From Variovorax sp. J22P240 (lineage in GTDB: Bacteria; Pseudomonadota; Gammaproteobacteria; Burkholderiales; Burkholderiaceae_C): 64,000 nt of DNA. The translations under genes were made by a program, and so were the position numbers. Within the stretch, counting starts at the first letter, position 1. Each line of letters opens with the position of its first letter. The stretch spans positions 1 through 64,000 of the forward strand of contig NZ_JASZYR010000015.1 in assembly GCF_030316855.1 (NCBI RefSeq), read 5' to 3'. This document shows, in pieces, positions 26,068 through 34,845 of the stretch. The notes under the pieces were generated by a model that saw only the letters and a program-made list of their open reading frames with translations, was not told where the DNA came from and did not search any database.

Positions 26068-26122
26068 GCCTTGCCTTTCGCGTCTTGAATGGGCCGCATG
26101 CTGCCACAGCCCAGGGGCGGGA

Positions 26123-26354
26123 GTGCCCCTTGGTGCAATAGCCCCGCTCGAAGGCTGCGCAGCGGTCGGATTCGTTGGTGCGGGACGCGCCTGGGGCAAG
26201 AGCACGAGCTTCAGCGAGGGGAGAACGTCATCAGCCGCGGAGTGGGCTTTCGCTACCAGATCGCGCGGCGCCTCGGCATGTGGGTCGGGCTCGACTATGC
26301 GAAGGGCCGGAGGGCGGAACCTGATACATCCAGGTGGGCAGCGCCTGGCGCTAG
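26123..26354 (+). pseudogene. Relic of a BamA/surface-antigen-type outer membrane barrel
   Basis: Three frames in succession give the last strands of a barrel protein. Frame one reads VGFVGAGRAWGKSTSFSE, frame two (from about 26215) reads GVGFRYQIARRLGMWVGLD followed by YAKG, and frame three (26325-26354) reads YIQVGSAWR then a stop. The C-terminal Trp-Arg ending is typical of the family. At least two frameshifts and no 5' part remain. It lies alone between the SRPBCC gene and a small exported protein. Confidence 0.65.
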
Positions 26355-26458
26355 CTGAAATCGTCGATCTCGAACAACGGCCGAAGCTCGATCTCGAAGT
26401 GTCGGCCATTTCATCTGTCTCAAACTGACCACTGGGGGACCTTCCGGTGCCCGCCCCT

Positions 26459-26836
26459 CTACCGGCAGACGAACTGTTCCGAACTGACCTCACCGGACGT
26501 CATCGAGCCTGTAGCAAACGCCCGAAGAGAAGCGCCGTCGCGGCGCACAAACAGTTCCCCGCCCAGCACGGCGTCAAGCCCACTGGGCGGGCCAGCAGAC
26601 TTGACCATGCGAACCGCACGAAACGCCCCGAGTGCCTTGCTCTCAGCAAGAACTCGATACGCCCACTCATCGTTCGACGCATTGGAGGCGCGAACCGTGA
26701 TGCCGTCGCCGCTGCGCACAATTTCAATCTGCCGGGAGCCGAACAGCTTGCCGACCTCGCTGTTGCAAACGAGCGTTTGCGCAGAAGCCGAAGCGACCAG
26801 AGTGACGGCCAGAGAGGCGATGATCGGTTTCTTCAT
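26459..26836 (-). CDS. Small exported protein of unknown function
   Basis: 125 residues with a signal peptide (MKKPIIASLAVTLVASASAQ). The mature part begins TLVCNSEVGKLFGSRQIEIV and ends QFVCR, so two cysteines could form one disulfide. I recognise no family. An upstream ATG at 26914 would mask the signal peptide. Solitary gene. Confidence 0.65.
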   Translation of the reverse strand: MKKPIIASLAVTLVASASAQTLVCNSEVGKLFGSRQIEIVRSGDGITVRASNASNDEWAYRVLAESKALGAFRAVRMVKSAGPPSGLDAVLGGELFVRRDGASLRAFATGSMTSGEVSSEQFVCR

Positions 26837-27014
26837 GTCGTCATTCTCGCCCGCGCAGCTAGACAACGACCACTGGCAGAATCCGCGCCAGTCGGCCACC
26901 TGAGGCCGACACATCGAGGGTCATATGACGGATGCAGTTTGGGGGGTCATCGGCGCTCTGCTGGGATCAATTCCCTCCGTAGGGATCAAGGTGCCGGGCG
27001 CACTTCTGACCAAG

Positions 27015-27044
27015 GGTCGGCCTGAGTTCGATTCAGGGCCGACC
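27015..27044 (-). terminator. Strong hairpin downstream of the YciI-type gene
   Basis: GGTCGGCCTGA and TCAGGGCCGACC pair over 11 bp with one bulged G and a 7-nt loop. It sits about 50 nt after the stop of the minus-strand signalling operon. There is no T-run, so termination is only likely. Confidence 0.35.
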
Positions 27045-27092
27045 GCGAGTTCGACGGATGTTTGGTGGAAGTGTGGAACGGTCCCCACCGCA

Positions 27093-27455
27093 TCAGCCCT
27101 CTCTCCCTGTGTAGTCCAGTAGTTGCCGAATCTCGATCTCGGAGTCGCCGTGCATGGGATTGGGACATCGCCTGACCCATTCGACGGCCTCATCCATGGA
27201 CTTGACTTGCCACAGCCAGAACCCGGCGATGAGTTCCTTGGTCTCCGCGAAGGGGCCGTCGATCACGGCCCGCTCGTTGCCCGAGAAGCGCACCCGTTTG
27301 CCTCGCGCGCTCGGGTGCAGGCCTTCGCCAGCCAGCAGCACGCCCGCCCTGACGAGTTCCTCGTTGAACTTGCCCATGGCCGCCAGCAGGTCCGTGCCGG
27401 GCATTTCGCCGGCTTCCGATTCCCTGGTCGCCTTGACCATCACCATCACACGCAT
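27093..27455 (-). CDS. YciI/DGPF-family protein
   Basis: 120 residues from the ATG at 27455, preceded by GAGGAG. The family signature IDGPFAETKELIAGFWLW is present, with a MRVMVMVKATRESEAG start and a WVRRCPNPMHGD segment. These small ferredoxin-fold proteins often accompany ECF sigma factors or sensory proteins; the function is unknown. It follows the receiver-cyclase gene by 11 nt and is the last gene of that operon. Confidence 0.88.
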   Translation of the reverse strand: MRVMVMVKATRESEAGEMPGTDLLAAMGKFNEELVRAGVLLAGEGLHPSARGKRVRFSGNERAVIDGPFAETKELIAGFWLWQVKSMDEAVEWVRRCPNPMHGDSEIEIRQLLDYTGREG

Positions 27456-27466
27456 GGCATTTCTCC

Positions 27467-28588
27467 TCAGGACACGCAAACCACTCGCCAAGCCGGCACC
27501 TTGCGCTGGAACCCCTTGAGTTCCAGTTCACCGGCCTCCTGGATCGACCACGCGGCATCCGGCGTTCCATCCTGCAGTGCACCATGAACGCGCTGGGAGA
27601 TCAGGATCTCGCCACCCGCCGCCTCCCCGCAAAGCCGGGCAGCCAGGTTGGTGACCGTGCCGATGGCGCCGTAGTCGATGCGCGCGTCGAAGCCGATGCC
27701 GCCTAGCGTCGCGAAGCCTTGCGCAATGCCGATGCCCATGTGCAGGTCGTAGCCGCGGCGGCGCCATTGCCCGCTGAGGGCGGCCATCTCCCCCTGCATC
27801 TGGACGGCCATGCGCAAGGCACGCGCCGGTGCGTCGGCCACGGGTTGCGGATCGTTGAAGAAGATCATCATGCCGTCGCCAGAGAAGCGCTCCAGCGTGC
27901 CCTCGTGGGCCAGCACCAGCCGCCCCATCGCAGCGTGGTATTGCGCCAGCACGGCCATCACTTCTTCAGGCTCCGCGGTCTCGGTGAAGGCGGTGAAGCC
28001 GCGCAGGTCGAGAAAGACGACGGTGATCTCGCGCCGATGGCTTCGCAGCGGATCGTCGGCGCCACCCGCAAGAATGGCCTCGGCCAGTTGGGGGGAGAAG
28101 AAGCGCTTGAGCTGGCCGATGCGTTCGAGCTGCTGCACGCTCTCCTGCACGCGTCGCTCCAGCGTGGCGTTCCACGCCTGCAGTTCGGCGCGCTGGCGCT
28201 GCACTTCGTCGTACAGCGTCTTCACCCGCAGCAATGAACGCACGCGCGCCATCAACTCGGCCTGGTTGATGGGCTTGCTCAGGAAGTCGTCGGCGCCTGC
28301 GTTCAGCCCCTTCACGCGCTCCTGCTCGGGGTCGAGCGCGGTCACCAGCACCACCGGAAGCACGGCGCAGGCCGGGTCGGCGCGGATGGCGCGGCACACG
28401 TCGTAGCCGTTCATGCCCGGCATCATCACGTCGAGCAGCACCAGGTCGGGCGGGTCGGCGGCGATGCTCGCCAGGGCCTCTTCGCCGGACGCGGCGGTGC
28501 TCGTCCGATAGCCGCGCGCACTCAGCAGGTCCGACAGCAGCCGGAGGTTTTGCGCGACGTCGTCGACGACCAGGATGTGCTCGCTCAT
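27467..28588 (-). CDS. Response regulator with class III nucleotide cyclase output
   Basis: 373 residues. A receiver domain (1-125; Asp9/Asp10, phospho-acceptor Asp53 in LLDVMMPG, Lys105) is joined by a coiled coil (about 128-165) to a class III adenylate/guanylate cyclase domain (about 185-360). Metal-binding Asp194 (VVFLDLRGFTAF) and Asp238 (FSGDGMMIFF) and the NLAARL segment with the transition-state Arg are present. The usual substrate-selecting Lys is Arg in LERFSGDG, and the usual Asp/Thr is Gly in DYGAIGTV, so the base preference is unclear. Its ATG overlaps the stop of the preceding receiver gene. Confidence 0.92.
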   Translation of the reverse strand: MSEHILVVDDVAQNLRLLSDLLSARGYRTSTAASGEEALASIAADPPDLVLLDVMMPGMNGYDVCRAIRADPACAVLPVVLVTALDPEQERVKGLNAGADDFLSKPINQAELMARVRSLLRVKTLYDEVQRQRAELQAWNATLERRVQESVQQLERIGQLKRFFSPQLAEAILAGGADDPLRSHRREITVVFLDLRGFTAFTETAEPEEVMAVLAQYHAAMGRLVLAHEGTLERFSGDGMMIFFNDPQPVADAPARALRMAVQMQGEMAALSGQWRRRGYDLHMGIGIAQGFATLGGIGFDARIDYGAIGTVTNLAARLCGEAAGGEILISQRVHGALQDGTPDAAWSIQEAGELELKGFQRKVPAWRVVCVS

Positions 28589-28962
28589 TTCGAACGTCCC
28601 TCGCTCAGCAGGCGATCCACGACTTCGAGAAAGGGCTTGAGCGACACGGGCTTGGTCAGGAAGGCGTCGAAGCCGGAGTTGACGATGTTGTGCTGGGCGT
28701 CCGGCATGACCGAAGCCGAGATCGCGATGACCGGCGTGGCGTCCAGCTCGGGCTGCTCGCGAATCTGGCGCAGGGCGGCGATGCCGTCGATGCCGGGCAG
28801 CAGGATGTCCATCAGGATCAGGTCCGGCTGATGCAGCATCGCGAGGCGCACGCCCTGTTCCCCGGTCTTGGCCTCCAGCGTGACGTGGCCCTTGTGCTGG
28901 AGGATGTCGCGGGCGAGCTTCATGTTCTTCTCGTTGTCCTCGACGATCAGGATGGTGCTCAT
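28585..28962 (-). CDS. Single-domain response regulator
   Basis: 125 residues: a CheY/DivK-like receiver with Asp8/Asp9, phospho-acceptor Asp52 (LILMDILLPG) and the conserved Lys in AFLTKPVSL. GGAGG lies before the ATG at 28962. It is encoded between the histidine kinase and the receiver-cyclase gene and overlaps the latter (ATGA). It could be a phosphate shuttle or sink between them. Confidence 0.93.
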   Translation of the reverse strand: MSTILIVEDNEKNMKLARDILQHKGHVTLEAKTGEQGVRLAMLHQPDLILMDILLPGIDGIAALRQIREQPELDATPVIAISASVMPDAQHNIVNSGFDAFLTKPVSLKPFLEVVDRLLSEGRSK

Positions 28963-29023
28963 TGGGTAACCTCCGTGCTTCGCACCGCGGTGCGAGCTTG
29001 CTTGGAGCGGTCCGGCGCTGCGC

Positions 29024-31486
29024 TCATGCAAGGGCCTCCAGAGTCAGCAGCGGCAGAAGAAAAGTGAAGGTCGCGCCTTCGCCGAGGCGGCTTTCGACGC
29101 CCAGCGTTCCGCCATGCAACTCGACGAAGCGCTTGGCCAGTGACAGGCCGAGTCCGGTGCCCTCGGCCTTGCGCAGGTAGTCGCCGCCCGCCTGCCGGAA
29201 TTCGTCGAACACCAGTGCCTGGTCTTCGGGCGCGATGCCCACGCCGGTGTCGGCCACGCTCACCTCGGCCATCGGCTTGCCGGCCTTCTCGACGCGCCGC
29301 GCGCTCAGTCGCACGCGGCCCCCGGCCGGCGTGAACTTCACCGCGTTGGACAGCAGGTTCACCACCACCTGCTTGACCTTGCGGGCATCCGCCACCCACT
29401 CGTTCAACCCTTCGCCCACCTCCAGCGACATCGACAAGCCGTTGCGCTGCGCCCGCTCGCGCACGAGGGTGAGCGCGTTGTCCAGCAACAGGCCGAGGTC
29501 GAAGCAACTCGAGTCCAGCTCCATCCGGCCCGCCTCGATCTTCGACAGGTCCAGCACGTCATTGATGAGCGTCAGCAGATGCTGGCCGGAGGAGTGGATG
29601 TCTTGCAGGTATTCCATCTGCTTGTCGTTGACCTCGCCGAACATCCGCTCAGTCAGCACCTCGGAGAAACCGATGATGGCGTTCAGCGGTGTGCGCAACT
29701 CGTGCGACATGTTCGCCAGGAACTCCGACTTGTGGTGGTTGGCGACTTCGAGCTGCCGGCTCTTGTCCTCGATCTCCTGGAAGAGCCGCGCGTTCTGGAT
29801 CGCGATCACGGCCTGGTCCGCAAAGGTCTCGACGAGGCGGACTTCGGCGTTCGAGAAGGGGTGCACCTCCTTGCGAAGCACGGCGATGATGCCGACCGAC
29901 GCGCCCTCGCGGACCATGGGCACGGCCAGCACGGTCCGGAATCCGAGGCGCGTCTGCGCCTCGCGCGAATCCGGGTACTTCGAATCGATCAGCTTCGCGA
30001 TGTCCTCGACGTGGACCGTCCGGCGCTCGACGAAGGCGCGGCCGATCACCGTCGCGCTGCTCAGTGGCAGCTCGTCGCGGCCCAGTTCGGCGCCGGTCTC
30101 GATCTGGTAGCCGGTCATGGCCCGCAGGTGATCGCCTTCCGGCAGCCAGACACGGCTGCCATGCGCGCGGCACAGCCGCACCGAGCGTTCGGCCACCGCC
30201 TGCAGCACCGGTTGCAGATCGGTCGGCGAGCGGCTCAGCACGCGAAGGATCTCCGCCGTCGCGGTCTGGAATTCGAGCGCAGCGGTCAGCTCGGCGGTGC
30301 GCAGTTCCACCTTGCGTTCGAGCCCGCCGTACAACTCGCGAAGCTGCGCCGACATGCGGTTGAACTGGTGGGCCAGGCCTTCCAGCTCGTCGCCCGTTTT
30401 GACGACGATCTCCTGCTTCAGATCGCCTTCGCCGATGCGCCGCGCGCCCCGGGCGAGCGTGCGGATCGGCTGCACCATGCTGCGTGCCAACACCGACGCC
30501 GCCAGTGCCGAGATCAACAGGCCGGCCAGCAGCAGCACCGCGGCGCGCAGAAAGGATGCGTTGAGCTTTGCGTACACCTCGGCAATCGGCTGTTCGACGA
30601 AGACTTTCCAGCCCAGCGACTTGATCGGTGCCATCGAGGTCAGCACGGTGGCGCCATGGAGGTCGCGCGACACCATTGCCTGGTCCTCGACGGCGCCATC
30701 GGCTGCCGCGGCCTGCACATGCGGGAGCGATGCCACGCTGGTCTTGCGCAGGACCAGTCCGATGTCCGGGTCCGCCACCAGCAGCCCGTTGCTGTCGACG
30801 ACGTAGGCCTTGCCCTTCTGGCCGATCTGGATGCGCGACACCACCTCCCAGATGAACTTGAGGTTGAGCTCGGCGATGGTGACGGGGCCCTTCTCGCCGC
30901 CCGAGCGGATCGCCACCGTCATATAGGGTTCGGTGTCGCGGTTGAAGTAGACCGGGCCGAACCACGCAGCATCGGGCACGGCGTTGCGGAAGGCTTCTTC
31001 AGCCGACCGATTCTTGCCGGACCCCATGACGTCCATGCCCAGCCGGGATACCGCGATCTGCTCTCGGCCCGTGCGGTCGAGCTGGGCGATGTCGGTCACC
31101 TCCGGGGCCTGGCGCAGCAGACGCCAGAATTCCGTCCGCCGCGATTCCAGGTCGGAGGCGTCCAACTGGGCGAGGGATGCATAGGTCAATTGCTGGGAGA
31201 CCTGCTGGACGTACTGCTCGATGCGCAAGGCCGCACTGACCGCCTTCTCATGCTGGAAGCTGGCGAGCGACGTCTTGTTCTCCTGGTAGGAGAAGTAGAG
31301 CCCGATCGCGCTGGAGGCCAGCAGCACGCTCGTCACAAGCGAGAGGATGAGCAGCAGGTACTTGCGAAACAGGCGTCCACGGTGAACCTCCCGCGTCGCC
31401 TGCGACAGCACCGCGAAGCGTCGCCCACCGGCCGGCGGCGCGAGATCGCCCGAGAGCGAAGCGGGAGACGAATCCGGGGGCGTCAT
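29024..31486 (-). CDS. Cache-HAMP-GAF sensor histidine kinase
   Basis: 820 residues from the ATG at 31486 (GGAGGG 4 nt upstream; ATGs at 31504 and 31516 lack a site). Order: membrane helix about 43-67; extracytoplasmic Cache domain to about 320 (DAAWFGPVYFNRDTEPYMTV, KGKAYVVDSNGLLVADPD); second helix; HAMP about 345-395; GAF about 425-575; HisKA with His595 (NMSHELRTPLN); HATPase with NLLSNAVKFTPAGG, VADTGVGI and GTGLGLSLAKRF. No receiver is attached; receivers are encoded next. It senses something in the periplasm, and the divergent binding-protein gene 150 nt away suggests a related ligand. Confidence 0.93.
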   Translation of the reverse strand: MTPPDSSPASLSGDLAPPAGGRRFAVLSQATREVHRGRLFRKYLLLILSLVTSVLLASSAIGLYFSYQENKTSLASFQHEKAVSAALRIEQYVQQVSQQLTYASLAQLDASDLESRRTEFWRLLRQAPEVTDIAQLDRTGREQIAVSRLGMDVMGSGKNRSAEEAFRNAVPDAAWFGPVYFNRDTEPYMTVAIRSGGEKGPVTIAELNLKFIWEVVSRIQIGQKGKAYVVDSNGLLVADPDIGLVLRKTSVASLPHVQAAAADGAVEDQAMVSRDLHGATVLTSMAPIKSLGWKVFVEQPIAEVYAKLNASFLRAAVLLLAGLLISALAASVLARSMVQPIRTLARGARRIGEGDLKQEIVVKTGDELEGLAHQFNRMSAQLRELYGGLERKVELRTAELTAALEFQTATAEILRVLSRSPTDLQPVLQAVAERSVRLCRAHGSRVWLPEGDHLRAMTGYQIETGAELGRDELPLSSATVIGRAFVERRTVHVEDIAKLIDSKYPDSREAQTRLGFRTVLAVPMVREGASVGIIAVLRKEVHPFSNAEVRLVETFADQAVIAIQNARLFQEIEDKSRQLEVANHHKSEFLANMSHELRTPLNAIIGFSEVLTERMFGEVNDKQMEYLQDIHSSGQHLLTLINDVLDLSKIEAGRMELDSSCFDLGLLLDNALTLVRERAQRNGLSMSLEVGEGLNEWVADARKVKQVVVNLLSNAVKFTPAGGRVRLSARRVEKAGKPMAEVSVADTGVGIAPEDQALVFDEFRQAGGDYLRKAEGTGLGLSLAKRFVELHGGTLGVESRLGEGATFTFLLPLLTLEALA

Positions 31487-31636
31487 GAACCCTCCATTGG
31501 ACATCGCCATTCGCATGATGGGAAGACCGGCCGCTTAGGCCTATTGGCCGACCCGATACCGCGCATGCACACCGGCGCTGGGCCGGAAGCAGCGCAAAAT
31601 CGGTCCCTGCGGCTGCCGGCAACAAGGAGGACTTCG

Positions 31637-32617
31637 ATGCGCAGCAAGATCGTGGGGCTTCTCCTGGGCGCCGTGCTGATGGCCGGCTGCCCGGCGCTTG
31701 CCCAGCAGCCGAAGAAAATTCCGCACCTGGGCTACCTGGCGGCCGTCTCGGCCTCCGCAGACGCGCCGCGCCTGGAAGCGTTCAAGAAGGGCCTCCGCGA
31801 TCTCGGCTATGTCGAAGGGCAGACCATCCGCATCGACTACCGTCACGAAAGCCAGGATCTGCAACGGCTCCCCATGCTGGCCGAGGAACTGGTGCGCATG
31901 GACATCGACGTGCTCGTCACGGTGACCACCAATGCCGCGCAGGCGGCCAAGAAGACAACTTCGACGGTGCCCATCGTCTTCATGGGTGTCACCGATCCGG
32001 TCACCACCGGGCTGGCCGAAAGCCTGGCGCGGCCCGGCGGGAACAGCACGGGCGTCACCAACGTGGCGGCCATCCTCACCGGGAAGCGGCTGGAACTCCT
32101 CAAGGAAACGGACCCCAAGGCCGTCCGCGTGGCGGTGCTGTGGGATCCGCAAGCGCCTGGCTCCATCCCGCAGTGGGAGGCCAGCCAGGTGCCGGCGGAG
32201 AAGCTGGGGCTCCAGCTCTATTCGATGGAAGCCAGCAGCGCAGACAGGTATGCACAGGCGTTCAAGGATGCCGTCAAGGCGCGCGCCACGGCCGTGTGGG
32301 TGACGCTGAATCCGGTCGCGAATTCCAACCAGAAGCTGATTGCGGAATTGGCCATCGAAAACGGATTGCCGACCATCTGCGCCCGGGGCGACTACGCGGA
32401 AAACGGGTGCCTGATGGCCTATGGGCCCGGCTACGGCAACGAGGGCAAGGACGGCGCCCGCTATGTCGACCGGATCCTGAAAGGCGCCAAGCCCGCCGAC
32501 CTTCCGATCGAACAGCCGACGAAGTTCGAGTTGCTGATCAACCTCAACACGGCCAAGCGACTCGGCTTCACGATTCCGCGTTCGGTGATGAACCGGGCGG
32601 ACAAGGTGATTCAGTGA
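31637..32617 (+). CDS. ABC-type periplasmic substrate-binding protein (ABC_sub_bind family)
   Basis: 326 residues from the ATG at 31637, with an ideal AAGGAGG site; the frame is open far upstream only because of antisense GC bias. A signal sequence (KIVGLLLGAVLMAG) ends in a Cys that could be lipidated or is cut after ALA. The family core is visible: IPHLGYLAAVSAS, FKKGLRDLGYVEGQTIRIDY, TTNAAQAAKKTTSTVPIVF, SLARPGGNSTGVTN. No permease or ATPase gene is adjacent. It is divergent from the histidine-kinase operon, so it may serve as a sensory binding protein. Confidence 0.92.
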   Translation: MRSKIVGLLLGAVLMAGCPALAQQPKKIPHLGYLAAVSASADAPRLEAFKKGLRDLGYVEGQTIRIDYRHESQDLQRLPMLAEELVRMDIDVLVTVTTNAAQAAKKTTSTVPIVFMGVTDPVTTGLAESLARPGGNSTGVTNVAAILTGKRLELLKETDPKAVRVAVLWDPQAPGSIPQWEASQVPAEKLGLQLYSMEASSADRYAQAFKDAVKARATAVWVTLNPVANSNQKLIAELAIENGLPTICARGDYAENGCLMAYGPGYGNEGKDGARYVDRILKGAKPADLPIEQPTKFELLINLNTAKRLGFTIPRSVMNRADKVIQ

Positions 32618-32648
32618 TCGGGCTTTGAGCGGCCGATAGAATCACCGG

Positions 32649-33023
32649 ATGTCCCGCGTTCGCGTGTTCCTGCTGTGGCTGGTGATGCTCGCCGTACCCT
32701 TCCAGGGGTATGCGGCGGCGTCGATGGCGCTCTGCGGAACACCGGAGCCCGCCATGAAGACGGCGATGGCGTCGCATGACCATGCGGCGCACCATCACGA
32801 TGCCGCATCGCATGCCGATGACGACAGCCGCGCGAACACCTCCCACGCGCATGCCGACACATCGCACAAGTGTTCCACCTGCGTCTCGTGCCATGCCGTC
32901 GCCTTGACGAGCGACACGCAGGTCGCGCCGGCCCACGTCTTGCCGCAAGCCGATCTGGCCGAGCCGGCCAGCGCGAAGGCGACGTTCGCGTCTCGCGTTC
33001 CCGACAAACCACCTCGCGCCTAG
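32649..33023 (+). CDS. His-rich exported protein (DUF2946-like)
   Basis: 124 residues with a signal peptide (VRVFLLWLVMLAVPFQGYAA). The centre is rich in His and Asp (HDHAAHHHDAASHADDD) and is followed by a CSTCVSCHA cluster, a layout typical of small metal-associated proteins encoded with copper or cation efflux systems. It heads the plus-strand copper gene set. Copper binding is inferred from composition and context. Confidence 0.7.
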   Translation: MSRVRVFLLWLVMLAVPFQGYAAASMALCGTPEPAMKTAMASHDHAAHHHDAASHADDDSRANTSHAHADTSHKCSTCVSCHAVALTSDTQVAPAHVLPQADLAEPASAKATFASRVPDKPPRA

Positions 33024-33144
33024 TCGCGTCACACCACCGGCCGCCCTGGCTGCCGGCGTGCCTTGACGCGCCATGTATCGCTCGCGCGTCCGCCCCCTGG
33101 AGGGTTGCTGACGTCGCTCCGTTCATGAACATCGCGAGGATTCC

Positions 33145-33480
33145 ATGTCTTCTTCATTGCCAGCCCGCTGGCTGGCCGCATTGCCTGCATTGGCGGCGTG
33201 CGCCGCCGTGGCGCAGACGCCTTCGACGCCTGCTTCGACAGGAGCAGGCGCCACGCCGCCTGCCTTGACATACCGCTCGGCGCTGGATGGCTATCGGCCG
33301 TTCGCCGACGACAAACCCATCCCCTGGAGAGAGGCGAACGACACCGTCCACGGCAGGGGCGGTTGGCGCGCCTATGCCAAGGAGGCGCAGGGTTCAGGAG
33401 ACGTGGCAGCGCCGTCGAACGATGCCCATCCGCAGGAGGGGCATGGGCATGCCATGTCGGCGCACAAGGAGCATCCGTGA
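33145..33480 (+). CDS. Small exported protein of the copper operon
   Basis: 111 residues with a signal peptide (WLAALPALAACAAVAQTP; a Cys is present but the lipobox is poor). The mature part has a conserved-looking YRSALDGYRPFADDKPIPW segment and a His-rich tail (AHPQEGHGHAMSAHKEH). Its stop overlaps the ATG of the TolC-family gene by one base, so the two are coupled. Similar small proteins are commonly encoded before the outer-membrane factor of copper systems. Confidence 0.75.
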   Translation: MSSSLPARWLAALPALAACAAVAQTPSTPASTGAGATPPALTYRSALDGYRPFADDKPIPWREANDTVHGRGGWRAYAKEAQGSGDVAAPSNDAHPQEGHGHAMSAHKEHP

Positions 33481-34841
33481 TGCGCGCCGTGACGCTGAGC
33501 GCAATGGCTGCCGCAGCGCTCCTGCTCACCGGCTGCGCCTCGGTCGGCATCGATGAGGTGCTCGAGGAGACGAACGCCAGCACATCGCAGTTCACCGATG
33601 GCAAGCTGGAACTCAGCCGCACCGACGAACAGCGCGAGGCCCGTGCGGCGCTGACAGACGATCTGCTGACGCGTCCGCTTTCTGAAAGCGATGCGGTCCG
33701 GGTCGCGCTCGCCAACAGTCCAGCCGTCCAGGCGATGCTTGCGCAAAGCTGGGCGGGCATGGCTGCAGCCAATCAGAGCGGAAGGCTCCCGAATCCGCTC
33801 TTCAAGTTCGAGCGTCTCCGGCTCGGCGATGAGCTCGAACTGGGACGCCTGCTGTCCTTCGGCCTGGCGGATCTGATCCTGTTGCCTCAGCGCATGGCGC
33901 TCTCGAAGAGCCGGTCGGCGCAGGTCAAGGTGCAGCTGGCCTCCACGGTCGTCGACCAGGTGACGCAGGTGCGCCAGGCCTGGGTGCGCGCGGTCGCGGC
34001 GCAGCAATCGCTTCAGTACGCCGTGCAGGTGAACGAGGCCGCGCAAGCCAGCGCCGAACTGGCCCGGCGCATGCAGCAGGTCGGGAACTTCAGCAAGCTC
34101 CAGCGCGCGCGGCAACAGGTCTTTCACGCGGACGCGACGACGCGGCTGGCGTCCGCGCAGCACGCGACGGCGGCTGCGCGCGAGGATCTCGTTCGCATGC
34201 TCGGCCTGGACGACGCGCAGGCCGCGAAGCTGACGCTGCCGGACCGCTTGCCCGACCTGCCCAAGGCGCCGCGCGAAGCCGACGAAGTGGCAGGTGCGGC
34301 GAACGATCAGCGGCTCGATGTCCGACTCGCGCGCGCGCAACTCGACGTGGCTGGCAAGACCCAGGGACTGAACCTCCTGCCCACCTTCATCGACATCGAA
34401 GCCGGCGCGCGGCATGACACGGTCTTCGCGAGCGGAGGCAGAGTCAATCGCAACGGCTACGAGCTCGACGTCCGACTGCCGCTCTTCGACTGGGGCACTG
34501 CGCAGCGCGATGCGATGAATGCGCAGGCGCTCGCCGCCGCCTACCGCTACGACGCGACCGTGCGCGGCGCCAACTCGCAGCTGCGCGAAGGCTACTCCGC
34601 GTACCGCACCGCCTACGACATCGCGCGGCACTACCGGGACGAGATCGTGCCGCTGCGCCAGACCATGGCCGAGGAAAACATGCTTCGCTACAACGGCATG
34701 CTGATCGGCGTCTTCGAACTGCTCGCGGAGACGCGCGAGCAGATCACGAGCGTGATGGCCGCCATCGACGCTCAGCAACAGTTCTGGCTTGCCGATGCCG
34801 CGCTGGCCGCGTCGGTCATCGGAAAGCCCACTTCCCCTTGA
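33480..34841 (+). CDS. TolC-family outer membrane lipoprotein (copper cluster)
   Basis: 453 residues. The signal peptide ends in a lipobox (LLLTGC, Cys19). Two outer-membrane-efflux repeats follow, with long coiled-coil helices (AQSWAGMAAANQSGRLPNPL; LDVRLPLFDWGTAQRDAMN). It would form the outer-membrane channel of an efflux or secretion pump. No RND permease or adaptor lies beside it; instead a multicopper oxidase and a CusF-like protein follow, so it likely belongs to copper detoxification. Confidence 0.9.
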   Translation: MRAVTLSAMAAAALLLTGCASVGIDEVLEETNASTSQFTDGKLELSRTDEQREARAALTDDLLTRPLSESDAVRVALANSPAVQAMLAQSWAGMAAANQSGRLPNPLFKFERLRLGDELELGRLLSFGLADLILLPQRMALSKSRSAQVKVQLASTVVDQVTQVRQAWVRAVAAQQSLQYAVQVNEAAQASAELARRMQQVGNFSKLQRARQQVFHADATTRLASAQHATAAAREDLVRMLGLDDAQAAKLTLPDRLPDLPKAPREADEVAGAANDQRLDVRLARAQLDVAGKTQGLNLLPTFIDIEAGARHDTVFASGGRVNRNGYELDVRLPLFDWGTAQRDAMNAQALAAAYRYDATVRGANSQLREGYSAYRTAYDIARHYRDEIVPLRQTMAEENMLRYNGMLIGVFELLAETREQITSVMAAIDAQQQFWLADAALAASVIGKPTSP

Positions 34842-34845
34842 AACC

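Noticed and set aside
27021..27037. tRNA-like T-arm (CCTGA-GTTCGAT-TCAGG)
   Set aside because: The closing pair is A-T instead of G-C, and no acceptor, D or anticodon arm is found around it. A simple hairpin is the better reading.
26925..27122. Short plus-strand frame between the small exported protein and the YciI-type gene
   Set aside because: No ribosome site and no similarity recognised; it contains the hairpin at 27015-27044.
29579..31636. Plus-strand open frame running into the binding-protein gene
   Set aside because: It is antisense to the histidine kinase. The binding protein has its own signal peptide and AAGGAGG site at 31637.
32795..32860. His/Asp-rich stretch considered as a tandem repeat or CRISPR-like array
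   Set aside because: The similarity comes from His, Asp and Ala codons inside the exported protein; there are no regular spacers.
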